A DNA stretch of 64,000 nt. Source: Cryptomeria japonica. Taxonomy: Eukaryota; Streptophyta; Pinopsida; Cupressales; Cupressaceae. Shown here piece after piece: positions 11,354 to 24,498 of this stretch (position 1 is the stretch's first letter; the number at the start of each line of letters is the position of its first letter). The position numbers and the translations under genes are program-made. Location of the stretch: the NCBI RefSeq assembly GCF_030272615.1, contig NC_081410.1:506512442-506576441 (forward strand), in the 5' to 3' direction. Below the pieces are notes generated by a model. That model saw only the letters and a program-made list of their open reading frames with translations, was not told the origin of the DNA and ran no database searches.

Positions 11354-13029
11354 GTGAGTATTGAAATTTGATTACGCCTGAGAAATTATAAGATCTAGAG
11401 CTTGGGGAGAGAGGAGAGAGTAAGATAGAGAGAGGTGAAGAGAGAAGGAGAGAGATAAGAAAATAGATAGGTCAAGAGCTTAGGCGAGACAAAGAGTGTG
11501 AGATAAAGAGATAGCAAGTGAATGATGATATAAGCCCAATGATTACTGAAATTTGACTAAGTGTGAAAAATTATAAGATCTCCTAAAATCTAGAATCTGC
11601 ATTATCAATCCAAGAGATCTGAAACCACTCTCAAACATCCTAACAATATATACATATTTAAATATAAATTAAATTATAAGAAAGATAAAATACAAAGAGA
11701 AATCTCTTTTTCTTTTATCTTTCTTATACTTAAATGTTATATTTTATGTATATATCCTGCTGAAAAAACTAAGGGAATGCTAAAAAAATTGCATATCTCC
11801 ATGTTACTAATCTAACTTTATGTAAGAAAAACACGTACATTTTTTTCTAACAAAACATAACGTGTACGTGTTTTTTGTTTTTAAAAACCCGTATGTGTTT
11901 TTATTTTTAAAAAACCGTACACTTTTTTTGCTTTTAAAAACCTCTACGCATTTTTTATTTTTAAAAACCTGTACACGTTTTGGCTTGGATTTAGGCTTGG
12001 TAGTACGAGCCTTAACGTGAACAAGTTATTTAAATTTAAAAAAAACTTGTACATGTTAGTAGTTTTTAGATATTTTTTTGAGAGGGTGTCTACTTTTTTG
12101 GACACCATCTTGGTGCACTTACCCATAAATAATTAATTTCCCATTAAACTTTACCAATTTCAATTCAATCCTGGTCATTCAAATTATTCACATAGATCAT
12201 AATCTAAAATTTTTATCATGTGAAACTTGTCCCTTTCACATGTCTAACTAAACCTTTTCCACATTGATTGAACCTAGACACTTCCCAAAAGTTAAACTAA
12301 CTTTGTATCCTATCCATATCAACCTAAACATCTTAATCCTAGCCATTCATATAAGGACATTTTTCTAAATCTAAACCTAAACCTATATCTTATCCCTTGT
12401 GTGGCACTTGTCACATGACTACAACTTTGAGCCAAACCCTTAACTCAATAAATATTAAACATTGATCATCAATCTATCCTAGTCGTTGATTTTGCCTCTT
12501 AAACATTTTATGACTATTGGCCATTATCCTTCACACATGAACTAGAGAGAGAATTAATCAAGCTTATTCTAGTATTTTTCCTTCATACTATAATTTCTAT
12601 GCCAAGGTTATGCTAGTTTTTAATTAAGAAAGCCACATCACAATCTAGAGCACATCAAATTCTAACTAGGCATGTTCTATTTCAAGCACATCTAGGAGTA
12701 TGGAGATAGTTTGAGGCATACATTTCATTTTCTATATTATTTTATATTGTTTTGTTTCATACATTTTTCCATTCTTCACATACATATACCCTTATATAGT
12801 CTTCTCCACTATCTATTCTTCTATATACTTCTCTATATTTTATTACAAATTCTATTATTATTAAATTTATTTTCATCCTATATATACATTATTGTATTAG
12901 AATGTGTCCCTTCCAAAATAAACGTCTTTTTTTAAAGAGATTTGTTGGCTTAGAGCTTTGCAAATTTATGTGGTGGTTTGTGGTAGGATTTTTTGTATTG
13001 TACCTTATCTCTACTATTTTACTTAGCGA
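11350..13029. other. Non-coding AT-rich spacer
   Basis: No gene is recognisable. A short diverged direct repeat (TGAAATTTGA...AAATTATAAGATCT) occurs at about 11362-11396 and 11548-11582. The right part (from about 12540) may include the degraded LTR of the Copia element that follows, because a primer-binding-site-like sequence lies at 13031-13043, but I cannot define LTR ends. Confidence 0.5.
11859..11985 (+). repeat. Short tandem repeat, about 35-bp unit
   Basis: Four diverged units with the pattern CGT-ACACGT followed by a T run and TTTTTAAAAACC. The units carry ACGTG-type cores, probably coincidental. Confidence 0.6.
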
Positions 13030-16000
13030 CAGGTATCAAAGCATTCAGGAAGTCAAAAACTCTATGTTTAACTAGCCAACAAATCAAAAGTGTGTTGATT
13101 CCTAGGAAAGAAGTAAAAAACTTATGTGGAGTTTGAGAGAGAAGATAAATTGCGAATTTAATTTTGAGAAAGAAATATTGCAACCAATAACTCAAAATTA
13201 ACTTCACCTATAATATTTGTGTTAAAAAGAGAAAAATATGACTTCTAGAGTGTAAAAATGAAATCCTTATTTATGTGATAATATTTGTGAGACTTAGTAG
13301 AATAAGTATATATAGAGCCAGTAGATGTCCAAGCTCTTATAGTCTTAAATCATAAATAGAGAGAATATTTGAAGGGAAATAGAAAGGAAAAAAGACTCAA
13401 ACACCTAGTTTTTCATCCAACATTCTATGCATGAGTCTGTTTTCCCAAGAATAAGTACATGTACAAAATCCAAAAATTCATACAATTTGTTGGTGAATGC
13501 ATATTTGGGAATAAAAAAAATAAAAAAAATTGAACTTCAGATAGATAGGAGGGAATTTGGAAACTTGGTCATGAAAGTTTTAGAACATTTGCAAGACTTC
13601 TTTACTCATGTGATAGGTTTGGTCAATTAGATTGAGTCTTATTGAAATAATATACTTGGTTAAAAAATTATGAGAAAATCCTAAGTTTTCTACCTCACTA
13701 ATTTGATCCTTTTATAGTAGCTATTGTGGAGTCAAAAGACTTAAGCCATATTTCTATAAATGGGCTTATAGGGTCTCTTCAAACCCATGAGAAAAGAATG
13801 AATATTATTTCTATGAAATCAATTGAATAGGTCTTCTAAAACAAGATTTAACTATCTCAAAGAAAATGGAAAAAAAGAATCAGATTAGAGATCTCATAAG
13901 AGTACAAGAAATTTTGGAGGATGAGGAAGCAATAGCAATTTCAATAGAGGATCTAGTAGTGAAAATGTAAAAATTATCATGGAAGAATAAATTCTAGTTA
14001 TGGTCAAAAGAGCAACCAACATTATGATAAATCACATGTACAATGCCACTATTACAATATTTTTTGTCATTATGGAATGGGACTTCTAGAAAAAGAATAA
14101 ACAATGTACATATTATTTTGAAGAAAAAGAAGAGAAATCATATACTAACTTATTTCTTTCTTGCAATGCTTCAAAGGAATAGTTAGAGAATGCATGGATT
14201 CTAGATAGTGGTTGTAGTAGCCATTCATGGTGGGAAAAAAAAATATTCTTATAAATATGGATGGATCTTTTACAATGCATATGTGGCTTGGTGATGATAA
14301 GGAAGTTGAAATCATAAGGGGAATTACAGTCAAAATGAAACAAGGTCAAAAAAGGTATATTTGTGTGAAATTTTGTATGTACACATGTTAGCACATAATT
14401 TGTTATGCATAAGATAAATTATTCAAAAGGGATGTTGTACAGTATTTAAAAATAAAGAATGTGCCATTTATGACAAGATAAAAAATTATCAAATGGTGGC
14501 AAAGATTGGGATGCTATAGAATAGGATATTCCCTTTGAGACTTGCATACTATAAAATTCAAGTCCTTAAAAAGAATTACAAGGACCAATATTTCTTATGG
14601 AACAGTAGATATGGACATTTGAATTTTAGAGGACTAAAATTGCTCTCTCAAAAGTAAATGGTGAGAGGAGTACTTCTTATTCCTCATGATGATGAAGTTT
14701 GTGAAGGGTGTATTGTTGGTAACAAACATTAGGATTCCTTCTCAATAAGAAGAACTTGGAGAGAATAAGTACCACATTAATTGGTACATTCTAACATTTG
14801 TGGTCCAATACAAACATAATGTGTTAAACATATATATATATTCTAATATTTGTGGATTATTTTAATAGAAGGATTTGGGTCTCTTTCAGTAAAGAAAAAT
14901 TAAAATCCTTTAGCATATTTAAGTAATTGAAGGCTACTATGAAAAAAAAAAGATTGTTGTGTCAAAACCCTACATTTAGGTAGAGGGGTGAAATTCATCT
15001 TTAATTAATTTTAAAGATTTTTGTAAAAATAATGGAATTCAATGGAAATCGACTGCTAGTTATACTCGTCAACAAAATGGAGTTGTCGAATGCACAAATA
15101 ACACAATTATGAAAATGGATACAAGAATCCTTAACATCAAGAGTCTACAAAATAATTTTTTGGTCGAAGCTATTGCTACATTTGCATATTTTTTCAATAA
15201 ATGTTCAACAAAAATTGTGAGAAAAATGACACCTGATGAGGCATGGTTTGGGAGAAACCTTGTGTTGTAGACTTAAGGGTTTTTAGAAGTATTTTTTATG
15301 CTCACATAGATGAACAAAAATGAAAAGAGTTTGATAATAAAAGTGAGAAATGTTTTTTAATTGGCTATAGTGAGGAGACAAGGGGATATTATCTATATAA
15401 TTCAATGAGAAAAAGATGATTTTTAGTAGAGATTTTATCTTTGTTGAAAATGAAGCTTGGCAATGGAATGAAATTTTAAACAAAAAAATAAAATAGTTAT
15501 TGATTTGGAGCTAGATGTTGCATCTTCTTCTCATGACCTAACTAGTAGCCCAAATCATAATGCATTGCCTTCATTGAGCTCATCACCTTCTACCCTTAGT
15601 ATGAGCTCTAGTCTATTAAGGAAGGTAAAAATTCTAAAGTAAATTTAATAAGGTACTACTAGTCTTAACACAAGTATAATTTTTTATTTTTATTGTCTCA
15701 TATTCAAGTTGAATTAAGGCAATTTAAAGATCTAGTAAAACAATAAGTATGGATGACAACCATGAATAAAGAAATTGCTTCAATCAAGAAGAATGAAATG
15801 TGGGAACTACTTGATTTTTCACTTGAAAAATATGTTATTTGGTTGAAATGGGTCTACAAAACCAAATATAAAGATGATTGATATTTTGAAAAACATAAAG
15901 AAAAATTTGTAGAAAAGGGGATTTTCTCAACAATCAAGTATTGATTACTCTAAAATATATTCTGCAATTGCTAGATTAGACAACATAAGAATAGTTTTAT

Positions 16001-16560
16001 CATTCACAATTGAATATAAGTGGAGAATTTATTAATTTGATGTTAAATCAAAATTATTGAATGGTTATTTGAATGAATATATGTTTGTAGAACAACCACT
16101 TGGATATCAAGTTGTAAGACAAGAAAAAAAAATACAAGTTGAAAAAGACAATTTATGGACTCAAACATGCACCTAGTGCACTGTATAGTAGAATAGATGG
16201 TTATTTTTAGAAAAATGATTTCAAAAGAAGTGAAAGTGAGCCCATATTATATGTGAAATTTTGAACTACAAGTGATTTACCTAAAATTTGTATATATGTT
16301 GATGATCTGGTTACACAAGAAATAGTGAAGATTTAATGAATGTACTTAGAAATGTCATGAAGAATGAATTTGAGATGACAAATTTAGGTTTAATGTGTTG
16401 TTTCCTTGGGATAAAAGTAGGATAGTTGAATAACAACATTTTAATTTCATAGAGAAAATATGCTAATGATTTACTTGATAAATTAAAAATGAAAAATTGC
16501 AAACCCATAAACACACCTTTGAACATGAATGAAAAAATTAAGAACACATAAACTATAAAA
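13030..16560 (+). pseudogene. Decayed Ty1/Copia retrotransposon A (gag to RT)
   Basis: A primer-site-like GGTATCAAAGC (13032-13042) precedes gag relics: the Copia Gag pattern around VLEHLQDFFTHVIGLVNQ (13570-13630) and a CX2C-type knuckle trace near 14040. Protease is WILDSGCSSHS at about 14198-14230. Integrase follows with YTRQQNGVVECTNNTIMKMD at about 15060-15120. Reverse transcriptase starts near 15750 (MNKEIASIKKNEMWELLD) and runs with many frameshifts to about 16540 (YMLMIW corresponds to the YVDD region, near 16295). Integrase before RT marks Ty1/Copia. There are dozens of stops; nothing is expressed as protein. The RT half is the left part of the segment that recurs at 56276. Confidence 0.85.
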
Positions 16561-17033
16561 ATAAAAGAATACTTAAAATTATACTATATTTAGACTTTCT
16601 ATTTTGATTACAATATTAAATGGTTGCTATAAATATCTAGATATTTTTAATGGAAACACAACAACATACATAAATGTTGGCATCTATGTCTTTATAGTGG
16701 ATTACAATGATTTGAGTAAGCATACATCTAAACCACATGTCTCCTTCAGCTAAGCATCCATGTGTAGAGTTATCAAAGGTTGACCCTAGTTCGAATGCAC
16801 CTCGAAGAGTTTGAACCTTGATGGATGGCCTCTATATCACATACCATTATCCACATCAATTATGCTCACCAAATTGAACTACAACATATTTTTAAGAACC
16901 ATTTCTCCTTTTAAAACCCAATATTAATTATCCACCACAAATTGTAAATTATAAAAAACCTATTATTATTTACTACAAATACACGCACTTAACTTATAAA
17001 CCTAACAAAGAAACCCATCAGAGAATACTTGCT
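16561..17033. other. Non-coding DNA between Copia A and P450 copy 1
   Basis: AT-rich. From about 16850 it is alignable with 22870-22990 and 57170-57328. It should contain the 3' untranslated region of the P450, but no polyadenylation signal stands out. Confidence 0.5.
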
Positions 17034-18653
17034 TCAAACAGGATATTCAGTAGTGAGCCTCCATTCAGGACAGGCAAACAGCGGATTTTTTCTCGGAAGA
17101 GTTATTCCAAACCCTTCCGCCATATCGATCTCACGCTCCACAGTCCAATCAAAGCAATAAAGCAGCTGAGCGAGTGCCAACCGACTAACAGAAAGAGCCA
17201 TTGAAATACCAGGGCATCCTCTTCTTCCTGTGCCGAATGGTAGCAAGTCATAGTCCTGACCTCTCACATCTTTATTACACCCCATAAACCGCTCGGGTTT
17301 GAACTGATGAGCATCTTTCCAAACGTTTTCGTCCCTTCCCATCGCCCACACATTCACAAACAGCCTTGTCTTTGGCGGAATGAAATATCCTTCAACGCTG
17401 CACCCTTCCATCGACTCGTGCGGAACGAGCAGAGGAAGTGGCGGGTGAAGTCGAAAAGTTTCTTTTATCACGCATCCCAAGTAATCGAGCTTCATAACGC
17501 CACTCTCCTTTATTCTGCGATTTCTGCCCACTGCACATTCCATCTCTTGCTGTGCTTGTGCCAGCGTTGCAGGATTCTTCACCAATTCACTCATTGCCCA
17601 CTCTACCAATACCACCGATGTTTCTATCCCCCGAGTAACATATCCTGCACACAATAATTAATTTCCTGAAGTCAATATATATTATACTCAAAAGCAGAAT
17701 AGTTCAAAACAATCAGCCATGACGGCCTTGATTCTCAGACTTACCAAGATGATGGCTTTGATGTGGGTTCGTGAGATTATATGGCCCTCCGTCTCGACCA
17801 TGTCGAGCATCACGTCTATCATATCTCTAACGCGACCTTCTTCATTGGGTTTTCCTTTTTCGAATCTACCATGGACGTGCTCGTCGATTACTTTCTCAGC
17901 AAATCCGTCGAATATTTTGTGAACGGCCTGCATGCGACGACGGAATCCTTGCAAGTCGAACCAGCCCAGAGAAGGAATGAAGTCGCCAATGCAAAATGGA
18001 CCGAACACAATAAACATCTCCTCAGCCATTTCTTTGAAGCCATACCCCCCATTCAAATCTTTGTCTGAGAACGTTCTGCTGGCAAACATTCTACAGGTAA
18101 TATTTTGTGTTAGGGAGGACAGCATCTTCCTCACATCCACACACTGCACTCCGTGCCTACTTTCCTGCCAGATGGAGGCGATCATGGCAGACACTTCTTC
18201 CTCTCTCACAAATCTGAAAGATTCGGTTCTCTTTACTGTGAGCAGCTCAACCGTGCACAGCTTTCTCATCTGCCTCCAGTACGTTCCATAGGGGACAAAC
18301 ACCACGTCCTTATGATCATAGCAGATATATTTTCCCACTGTAGAGTTTGGCCTTGTTGCAAAGACCAAATCATGGGTTTTGAGGAACTCTTTCGCCACGG
18401 CAGGAGAAGATATCACAACGGTGGGGACGGACCCCAGGCGAAGGAACACAATGGATCCGTATCTCTTTGCAAGCGCCGCGAGAGCCTGATGAGGAAAGTT
18501 TCCCAAGAGATGGAGACTTCCTATGACAGGCCATGGACGTGGTCCTGGGGGCAATTTCAATTGCCTGTCATTTCTCTTGGGCTTGTACACAAAGCAGTAA
18601 AGGAGAAAGATGATCCCAAATCCTATGGCGAGGGAGCAAATGAGGGATTCCAT
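17034..18653 (-). pseudogene. Cytochrome P450 copy 1 (CYP71 clan, CYP750-like), near-intact with one frameshift
   Basis: Microsomal haem monooxygenase of the CYP71 clan; substrate unknown. Exon 1 (17745-18653, 303 codons) starts at MESLICSLAIGFGIIFLLYC, an N-terminal membrane anchor, followed by the proline hinge LPPGPRPWPVIG and the C-helix WRQMRK. A 100-bp intron (17645-17744) has donor GTAAGT and acceptor TGTGCAG. Exon 2 (17034-17644) has the K-helix ETFR, the PERF motif (FKPERF) and the haem loop FGTGRRGCPG with its cysteine. Expected length is about 506 residues, normal for the family. Splicing is phase 0, but one base is missing near 17627 (GGGGGATAG here; GGGGGAATGG in copy 3, and the frame is kept in copy 2), giving a stop six codons into exon 2. 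Either a recent pseudogene or a base-calling error. The upstream in-frame ATG at 18767 is rejected because it would bury the anchor. Confidence 0.85.
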
Positions 18654-19985
18654 GCTGTGAGAAAATGGAAAGCTGCAATTTTGCAATGAATAGAAGCCCA
18701 CAAACCACTGTAGGTGTGTCAACTCTAACCACTGTAGGTATGTCAACCCTAACCACGAAGCAAACAATGTAAGTTAACCACACAAATAAATGTTCAAATT
18801 ACAAGTCAACCCTAATTACAGTTATAGTTAAGAGTTTGACGAACTGAACTATGTGAAGTACGGAAGACTTTGTATGCCAAGTGATGACACATCTTTGGAG
18901 CGAAGCAGTAGCTGATAAGTACAAATAATATATAATAATAATAATCAATCTTACTTTCATAATTTCTTTGATGCACTTCAAAGAAATGTCTCTTCAGATT
19001 GGTAATTTATATTAAAAAAGGAAAAGTATTTTCTTCATTATGAAAAGAGAATCTTATAGGGGTCCGGTGGTAGACATTTTCAACATAAATGTTGTCCAAA
19101 CTGATTTTCAAATAAAGGTGAAGAATATTAGTTACTACTTAAAACTCATATATAGTTTATAACAATTCATTTTCAAATTTAAAATTTGAGTAAGTGTCTC
19201 ATCATGAAATATAGTAGTAAGAATGGAGAAATTTTGATTACCAATTTTTTTTAATTGATTTTCTATAAAGTTATATATTATCAAGTGAACATATAATATA
19301 ATTATTATATTATCATTCTTAAATAATAATTTTTAAATATTTTGTTCTTTTTTCATTTGATAATATATTTTGATTTTATTACTAAATTTTACAAATTTTA
19401 TATGTATGATTACTTAAGAGATTTCAAATGATTCTATGAGAAAGAAGAAAATTTGAATGTATTATAATTTGTTAACATCAATGATCATTTTCAAACATAT
19501 TCAAGAGTGATACTTAAAGTATTGAGTACAAGATGGAAAAATTAAAAGTTTCATAAAAGACATATTTTTTGAATATATTTTCTTTACGAAATATTATGTT
19601 TAAAAAAACATAAACAATATACCATTCTTAAAATTATTAAAAATCATATACTTTTCTAGTTTTGTGCTATTAGTACATTTCTGCATGTGTCATTTATACA
19701 AAAAAAGATACTTGATAAACCTATACAATAGTAATTGTGCATCTATATAATGAAAATAAAAGAGAAGGCATATTATTATGGCAAGCTTTAGAAGGTTGTA
19801 GTTTGTGGCTAAAAGTCGACACTTGACTTTGGAATCTTTAAGATTTGATAATCTGTAAGTGCCTTAAAAATTCTTTGTAGTCATTGAAAATCATGGATCA
19901 TATTTCTTTTATTATTCACTTCAATAATTTGGAATGGGAGATATAAGGATTTCCATTTAGTAAGTTGAATTTACATATTTTGAAG
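18654..19985. other. 5' flank of P450 copy 1, non-coding
   Basis: AT-rich, no gene. A short tandem duplication (ACCACTGTAGGTRTGTCAACYC) lies at about 18705-18755. The flank aligns with 58770-60530 apart from insertions there. A TATA-like TATTATATATTA on the minus strand near 18930 is about 280 bp upstream of the start codon; it is only a candidate. Confidence 0.5.
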
Positions 19986-19989
19986 TGAT

Positions 19990-20780
19990 AAGGTTGATAT
20001 TTTGTTTGCATTTTTTAATAGAGATTCCTTTAGACAAGTATTCTGGATTTAATTTTGATACTTGGAGAATGAAAATTCAAATACAACTAATAAATACGAA
20101 CTTATAGGAAATATTGCTCATGGAAAGGAAAAATCACCTACAAATGCAACTAAGTTATTGGATTGGAATAGTAGAGATGATAAAGCATAACTTATTATTG
20201 TTCTTTCTCTTTTCAACTCTAATTACATCATATATAATTAGATAAATCATTAGTGATTTTTTTTTATGATCTTAATAAACTATTTGGAGAAAAAATAATT
20301 AATGCATCATTCTCCCTAAAAATTCAATTGTTTAGGTGCAAAATGGAATAAAGAATCATGATGTCAAATCATATAATTAATTTGAGGTTTTACATTAGGA
20401 ATCTAGAAAAACTTAAGTCTTTAGTAGATGATGGTGATGCTAAAGCTATGTTATTAAACAAATTGCCTTCAGATACAATAATGTTATTTTTAGACTTAGG
20501 CAAGTAACTTCACAACTTTAGAAGATGTGATTTCAACCCTTGTAGTGAAAGAAAAGAGGATAAAAGAAGATACAAAAATATTATCCTCAATAGGAAAAAT
20601 CACTATATGTATGGAGACATGATAAATGGTCAAGTAAAAATAAAAATATAAAATACATATTTTTATTGTAAGAAAAAAGGGTCACATGGTATGGTTTTGT
20701 AGAATTTGAGTCAGTAATATTATTAAAGGAAAAATCAAAGATCAATTAGATGGAGGTTTAACTTAGCCTACATTGTGGAT
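19990..20780 (+). pseudogene. Ty1/Copia gag remnant B
   Basis: Recognisable by comparison with the better copy at 60540-61740: a WRMKIQIQL start block (about 20060), SFSLKIQLFRCKME (about 20308-20350), an LPS motif (about 20464) and a nucleocapsid knuckle YCKKKG-HMVWFC (about 20660-20702) broken by one extra base. The pattern is that of the Copia UBN2-type Gag. No protease or RT follows directly. It is part of duplicated unit 1. Confidence 0.7.
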
Positions 20781-21536
20781 GAAGATTCACCAAATAATGA
20801 ATCTTTTATTAATGATTCATCTTTTGGGCCTAACAACAAACTTGCCATTTGATTCTTCATATTTAGAGGCTAGAGGAACTAGAGGGTGGATAAATTTCCA
20901 TCATCTCTTGAGCTATATTGAGATGGTTCTTTGCATAAGAAGCTTTTTTGGCTTTTGTTTCTTTATTTCCTTTAGATTTCCTTTTTCATGTTGATAGTTT
21001 TTGAACAATACATGAATCAAGTGGAGTTTGGTTTTTTTATAGAGGTAAGGGGTTTGGTGTATAGATAAAAATGTATGGTTTCCCAGAGAGTTCATGAGAC
21101 TATTATTGAGAATTATCATCCATGAAAGGGTCACAATCAACATGACAGATCCATATGACTACAAAACTCAATATGGATCGTTGTCAACAATAATTCAATG
21201 TTTATGATTTTAGAGTGGAAGAATGAGAGCTTGAGAATTTAGCTTGCAACTAGACCTTTCAGAGGTTCGACATTTTGGGTCAAGCAATAGCTTAATGGAG
21301 TTCCACTTGATTTGGGATTTGTTCTTCAAAGAAAGATCTTTAAAAAATTATGTGTTATTTTATGTATTAGAGTTGTCATATTGCATTGCACAAATAACTA
21401 GTTAATTTCTATAGTGAATTTGGTGTTATTCAGTTTTCAAACTATTTTGTTTTTGTATTTCCTATATAAAGGCATATCTTAGAGATCAATAAATATATCA
21501 AATTTAATTTTGTTTTATATATTTTACGCTTTCACT
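20781..21536. other. Non-coding, containing a degraded Copia LTR at its right end
   Basis: To about 21100 it aligns with 61745-62015. The part just before 21537 resembles an LTR: a CCTATATAAAGGC TATA-like block at about 21460, a TTTCA terminus at 21534, then a primer-site-like sequence. The LTR start is not resolved. Confidence 0.45.
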
Positions 21537-22870
21537 TGGTATTAGAGAAAAAATATATCTTTGGTTTACAATGTGAGAAGATGGAGGGTGATTAGACTAA
21601 TGTGAATTACTCAAAATAAGTGAGGAGAAGCCTTTGAAAGTTTGAAATATTTTTTATCGTTCTTCACCCTATTGAAGATGTGATCTATTTATTCAATGAC
21701 AAAGCCCTATGTGAAGTACTTTGCAAGCAACATATACTTTTTATGAGGGTGACTTGTCTTTAGGAAAAGGTTGCATACTTGTTGTAAGAGAATGCACACC
21801 TACATGATGAAGTTCATGGAATTAGAAAGTGAAGACATGAGAAAATACAGATGACTATTGCTCAGTGATTGAATACATTTGAGTTGTAGAAAATAGCATT
21901 ACATCTACCAATTTTGTTTTCTTCAAATTTTTTAAAACCCTATTCAAAAAAATGATGTTGAGCATATCCTACATCAATTGCAATCCATGAGACCATTCCT
22001 TGGGGAATTTGCAGAGTCATTATTTATGAAATTTTTAGGCTGGCAGAGAGATGCTAAAATGATGCGTTACACATGTTGAATATAGTAGAGTATTGTATAT
22101 ATGGATATAAAAAAATAAATATAAGTTTTATGGACCCATTCAAGGTATAAAGAAGATTGATGACAAAGGGATTTTCCCATAAACTAGGTATTGATTACAA
22201 TAATTATATTTTCCTATTGCTAGATTTGACACCATAAGAACAATGTTACTATTAGCAATCCAAAATAAGTGGAAAATATATCAATTTGATGTTAAATATC
22301 TATTTTTGAATGGTTGTATCAATTAATAGTTTTTTGTAGAACAATCATCTAGTTATCAAGTTGCAAGACAAGATCAAAATATTTACGAGTTAAGAAAGAT
22401 ACTCTATAGACTCAAACATGCACCTAGAGCATGGTATAGTTGAATAGATAATTAATTTAAGTAAAATAGTCTTTAAAGTGGTGAAAAAGAGGCCACACTG
22501 TGTGTGAAAATTGAAGTACAGGTGATTTACTTATAATTTGTGTATATATTAATGATTTGGAACATAAGAAATAGTAAAGAGTTAATTGATACATTTAGAA
22601 ATTTCATGAAGAATAAATTTAAATTGACAAATTTATATTTTATGCATTATTTTCTTGGTATAGAAAAGAGTTGAATGATGACATCTTAATTTCACAAAAA
22701 AATATGACTATAATTTACTCGATAAATTAAAAATTAAAAATTACAAAGCCATGAAGGCACCTTTGAATATGAATGAAAAATTTACTAAGAACACAAGCAA
22801 GAAAATAAAAGAATATACTATATTTAAATTTTCAATTTTAATTATAATATTAAATGACTATTATGCATAT
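21537..22870 (+). pseudogene. Decayed Ty1/Copia element B (primer site to RT)
   Basis: TGGTATTAGAG at 21537-21547 is two bases beyond an LTR-like end and resembles the initiator-Met primer site. No gag or integrase can be read between 21550 and 22130. From about 22150 the RT is clear: IDYNNYIFLLLDL-type text and YQFDVKYLFLNG (about 22280-22320), then LRKILYRLKHAPRAWY (about 22392-22440) and a CIY region near 22540. Frameshifts are frequent. It aligns with the RT parts at 15900-16550 and 56450-57120. Confidence 0.75.
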
Positions 22871-23134
22871 TTTTAACAACCATGTCTCCCATGAAAAACC
22901 CACTATTAATTATCTAACAAAATCAATAAATTTATTAAACACAAACTATTATTAACTAAAACACGCTCTTAACTTATAAACCTAACAAATAAAACCATTA
23001 GATTATATACTTTCTCTAGGGAAAAAGCATAAACCTGTGTTGCACTTGGGGCTAACTAGGTGTATTCTGGTCAAACTTAGTTCAGTCAGGCTGAGTTCAG
23101 CCAAACCAAGTTCAACCAGACTATTCCCCTACCA
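22871..23134. other. Flank of P450 copy 2 unit, then unrelated DNA
   Basis: 22871-23005 aligns with the DNA just 3' of P450 copies 1 and 3. Similarity then stops and resumes only at about 28418, so roughly 970 bp of extra DNA plus the composite retrotransposon separate the two. 23030-23134 has no recognised content. Confidence 0.5.
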
Positions 23135-23139
23135 TGTGG

Positions 23140-23457
23140 TGTTAGAGTAAAGGTTTTAATTTAATCATGTTGATTAAATTACCTTTATTCCTCTCTTAAG
23201 ATTTCACTTTAGTTTGCATTTGTGACATTTAATAATTATATTAATTATTAAATGTCTACCTATTAGGGTTTCTTTTAGGGTTGCACAATATCCTTTTATA
23301 AGGATTCATCTTTGTAATTTATCCCTTTTTGGATGAATACATTTTTCAGCTTTCAGAGCACCCTTGCTTGTTTGTCTCCATCTCTTCTTTCTGTGACAGG
23401 TTATTTGCATGCAGGTGATCTTCGGGGTTTGTGAAGTTGGCTTTCTCAACTTCTACA
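23140..23457 (+). repeat. LTR1, 5' copy
   Basis: Starts TGTTAGAGTA and ends CTTCTACA. A TATA-like TTTATAAG lies at 23295-23302. Near-perfect match to 27261-27578 indicates recent insertion. Confidence 0.92.
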
Positions 23458-24498
23458 TGGTATTCCAATTTTGCTGTTTGACTGTGTTTTTTTATAGTCA
23501 AAGTGAGGTCTCTTTTTTGCACTTCGGGAGACGTAGATTGAGCATCCGACCTCCGTTTTTCGAAAACTTTATATTTTCGGAAAGCGTGTTCTGTGTACTT
23601 TCCAGAAATATGAGTTTTTTTTCCAGATTCTGGTCCATGCATATTTTATTCAGTTTTTTTGCTTTTAAGCACTCTGGTGGATATCGTGGTTGTTTCAGGT
23701 CCTGGGATCTCTTTTCTGAGTAGGGTGTCTCTGTTTTCATTCTCGTTTCTATTTCTAGTCTTCTTATCATTGTAGCTTGTAATTATGCAAACGCACTGAG
23801 ATAAAGTGCCATCATGCATTGTTTACTTGGAATCTTGCATATCTTGTGTCTAGTTGTACATGCACTGTTGATCAAGTGCCATGAGGGGGTTGATGTTTGC
23901 CTTTGTTTGCCATCTTCCTTTGTCAAGTGAGTGTTCCTTCCACGACATTCACCTCATGATGATGTGTCTCAGCACCTTTGATGTTCTTGGTTCTTCGTCA
24001 TGCAGTTTTTTGGCTATCCTTTTCAGTGTTCCTGTCCCTCTCCCACTTCCGCATTATGGGGAGGTTTATCCTGTTGGTTCTAATGCTTCCATGGTTCGAT
24101 TGATCAGCTCTACAGGCTTTGGTTTCTCATGCCATCTGCATCTTCGATTTCAGTTGTTTTTGCCTTGTTTGCCTCCTGATTCGAGTAGTGTCATTTGAGG
24201 GCACTCATGCAGATTACAGTCTTCTCTACCTGGTCATGTTCTAGTTCAGTGGATGTTCTTCAGATCAGCAGTTATTCTTCGACAGAGTTTGCAGGGTCTT
24301 CATGCTTCAGTGATATTCTTTTCCATCTCTTTTTGGAGTAGAGTTTTGTTCCCATGTGGTTTTCTCTATTTCTCCAGTTCATAGAGATTTCATTTGTATT
24401 TGGGTACCTGATCAGGCCTTGTTGTCGGGACCCATCTTTCATGCTTTCAGTAGTTGTTCTAGGTTTTAGCTTCTCCCTAAGTCTAGCTTAAGGGGGGG
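23458..24498 (+). other. Internal region A of the composite element
   Basis: Begins TGGTAT, the first six bases of a primer-binding site, then joins directly to sequence corresponding to region B from about 25640, so the leader is deleted. Short frames (for example 23881-24198) have no recognised motif. It ends in AGCTTAAGGGGGGG, a polypurine tract, against LTR2. Confidence 0.7.

Larger units (their letters stand above)
15665..21100. repeat. Duplicated segment, unit 1 (Copia RT - P450 - flank - Copia gag)
   Basis: Collinear with 56276-62015. Shared landmarks in order are: TCATATTCAAGTTGAA (about 15700 and 56307), the P450 on the minus strand, the ATAATAATAATAATCAATCTT block (about 18935 and 59210), Copia gag, and GATAGTTTTTGAACAATACATG (about 20992 and 61921). 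Unit 3 has extra insertions (MITE, TRIM) that unit 1 lacks. Confidence 0.85.

Noticed and set aside
12361-12385. CTAAACCTAAACCTA, telomere-like motif
   Set aside because: Barely two degenerate units; no array.
17719-18729. Plus-strand frames opposite the P450 exons
   Set aside because: Antisense shadows of the P450; they also recur opposite copy 3 and carry no independent domain.
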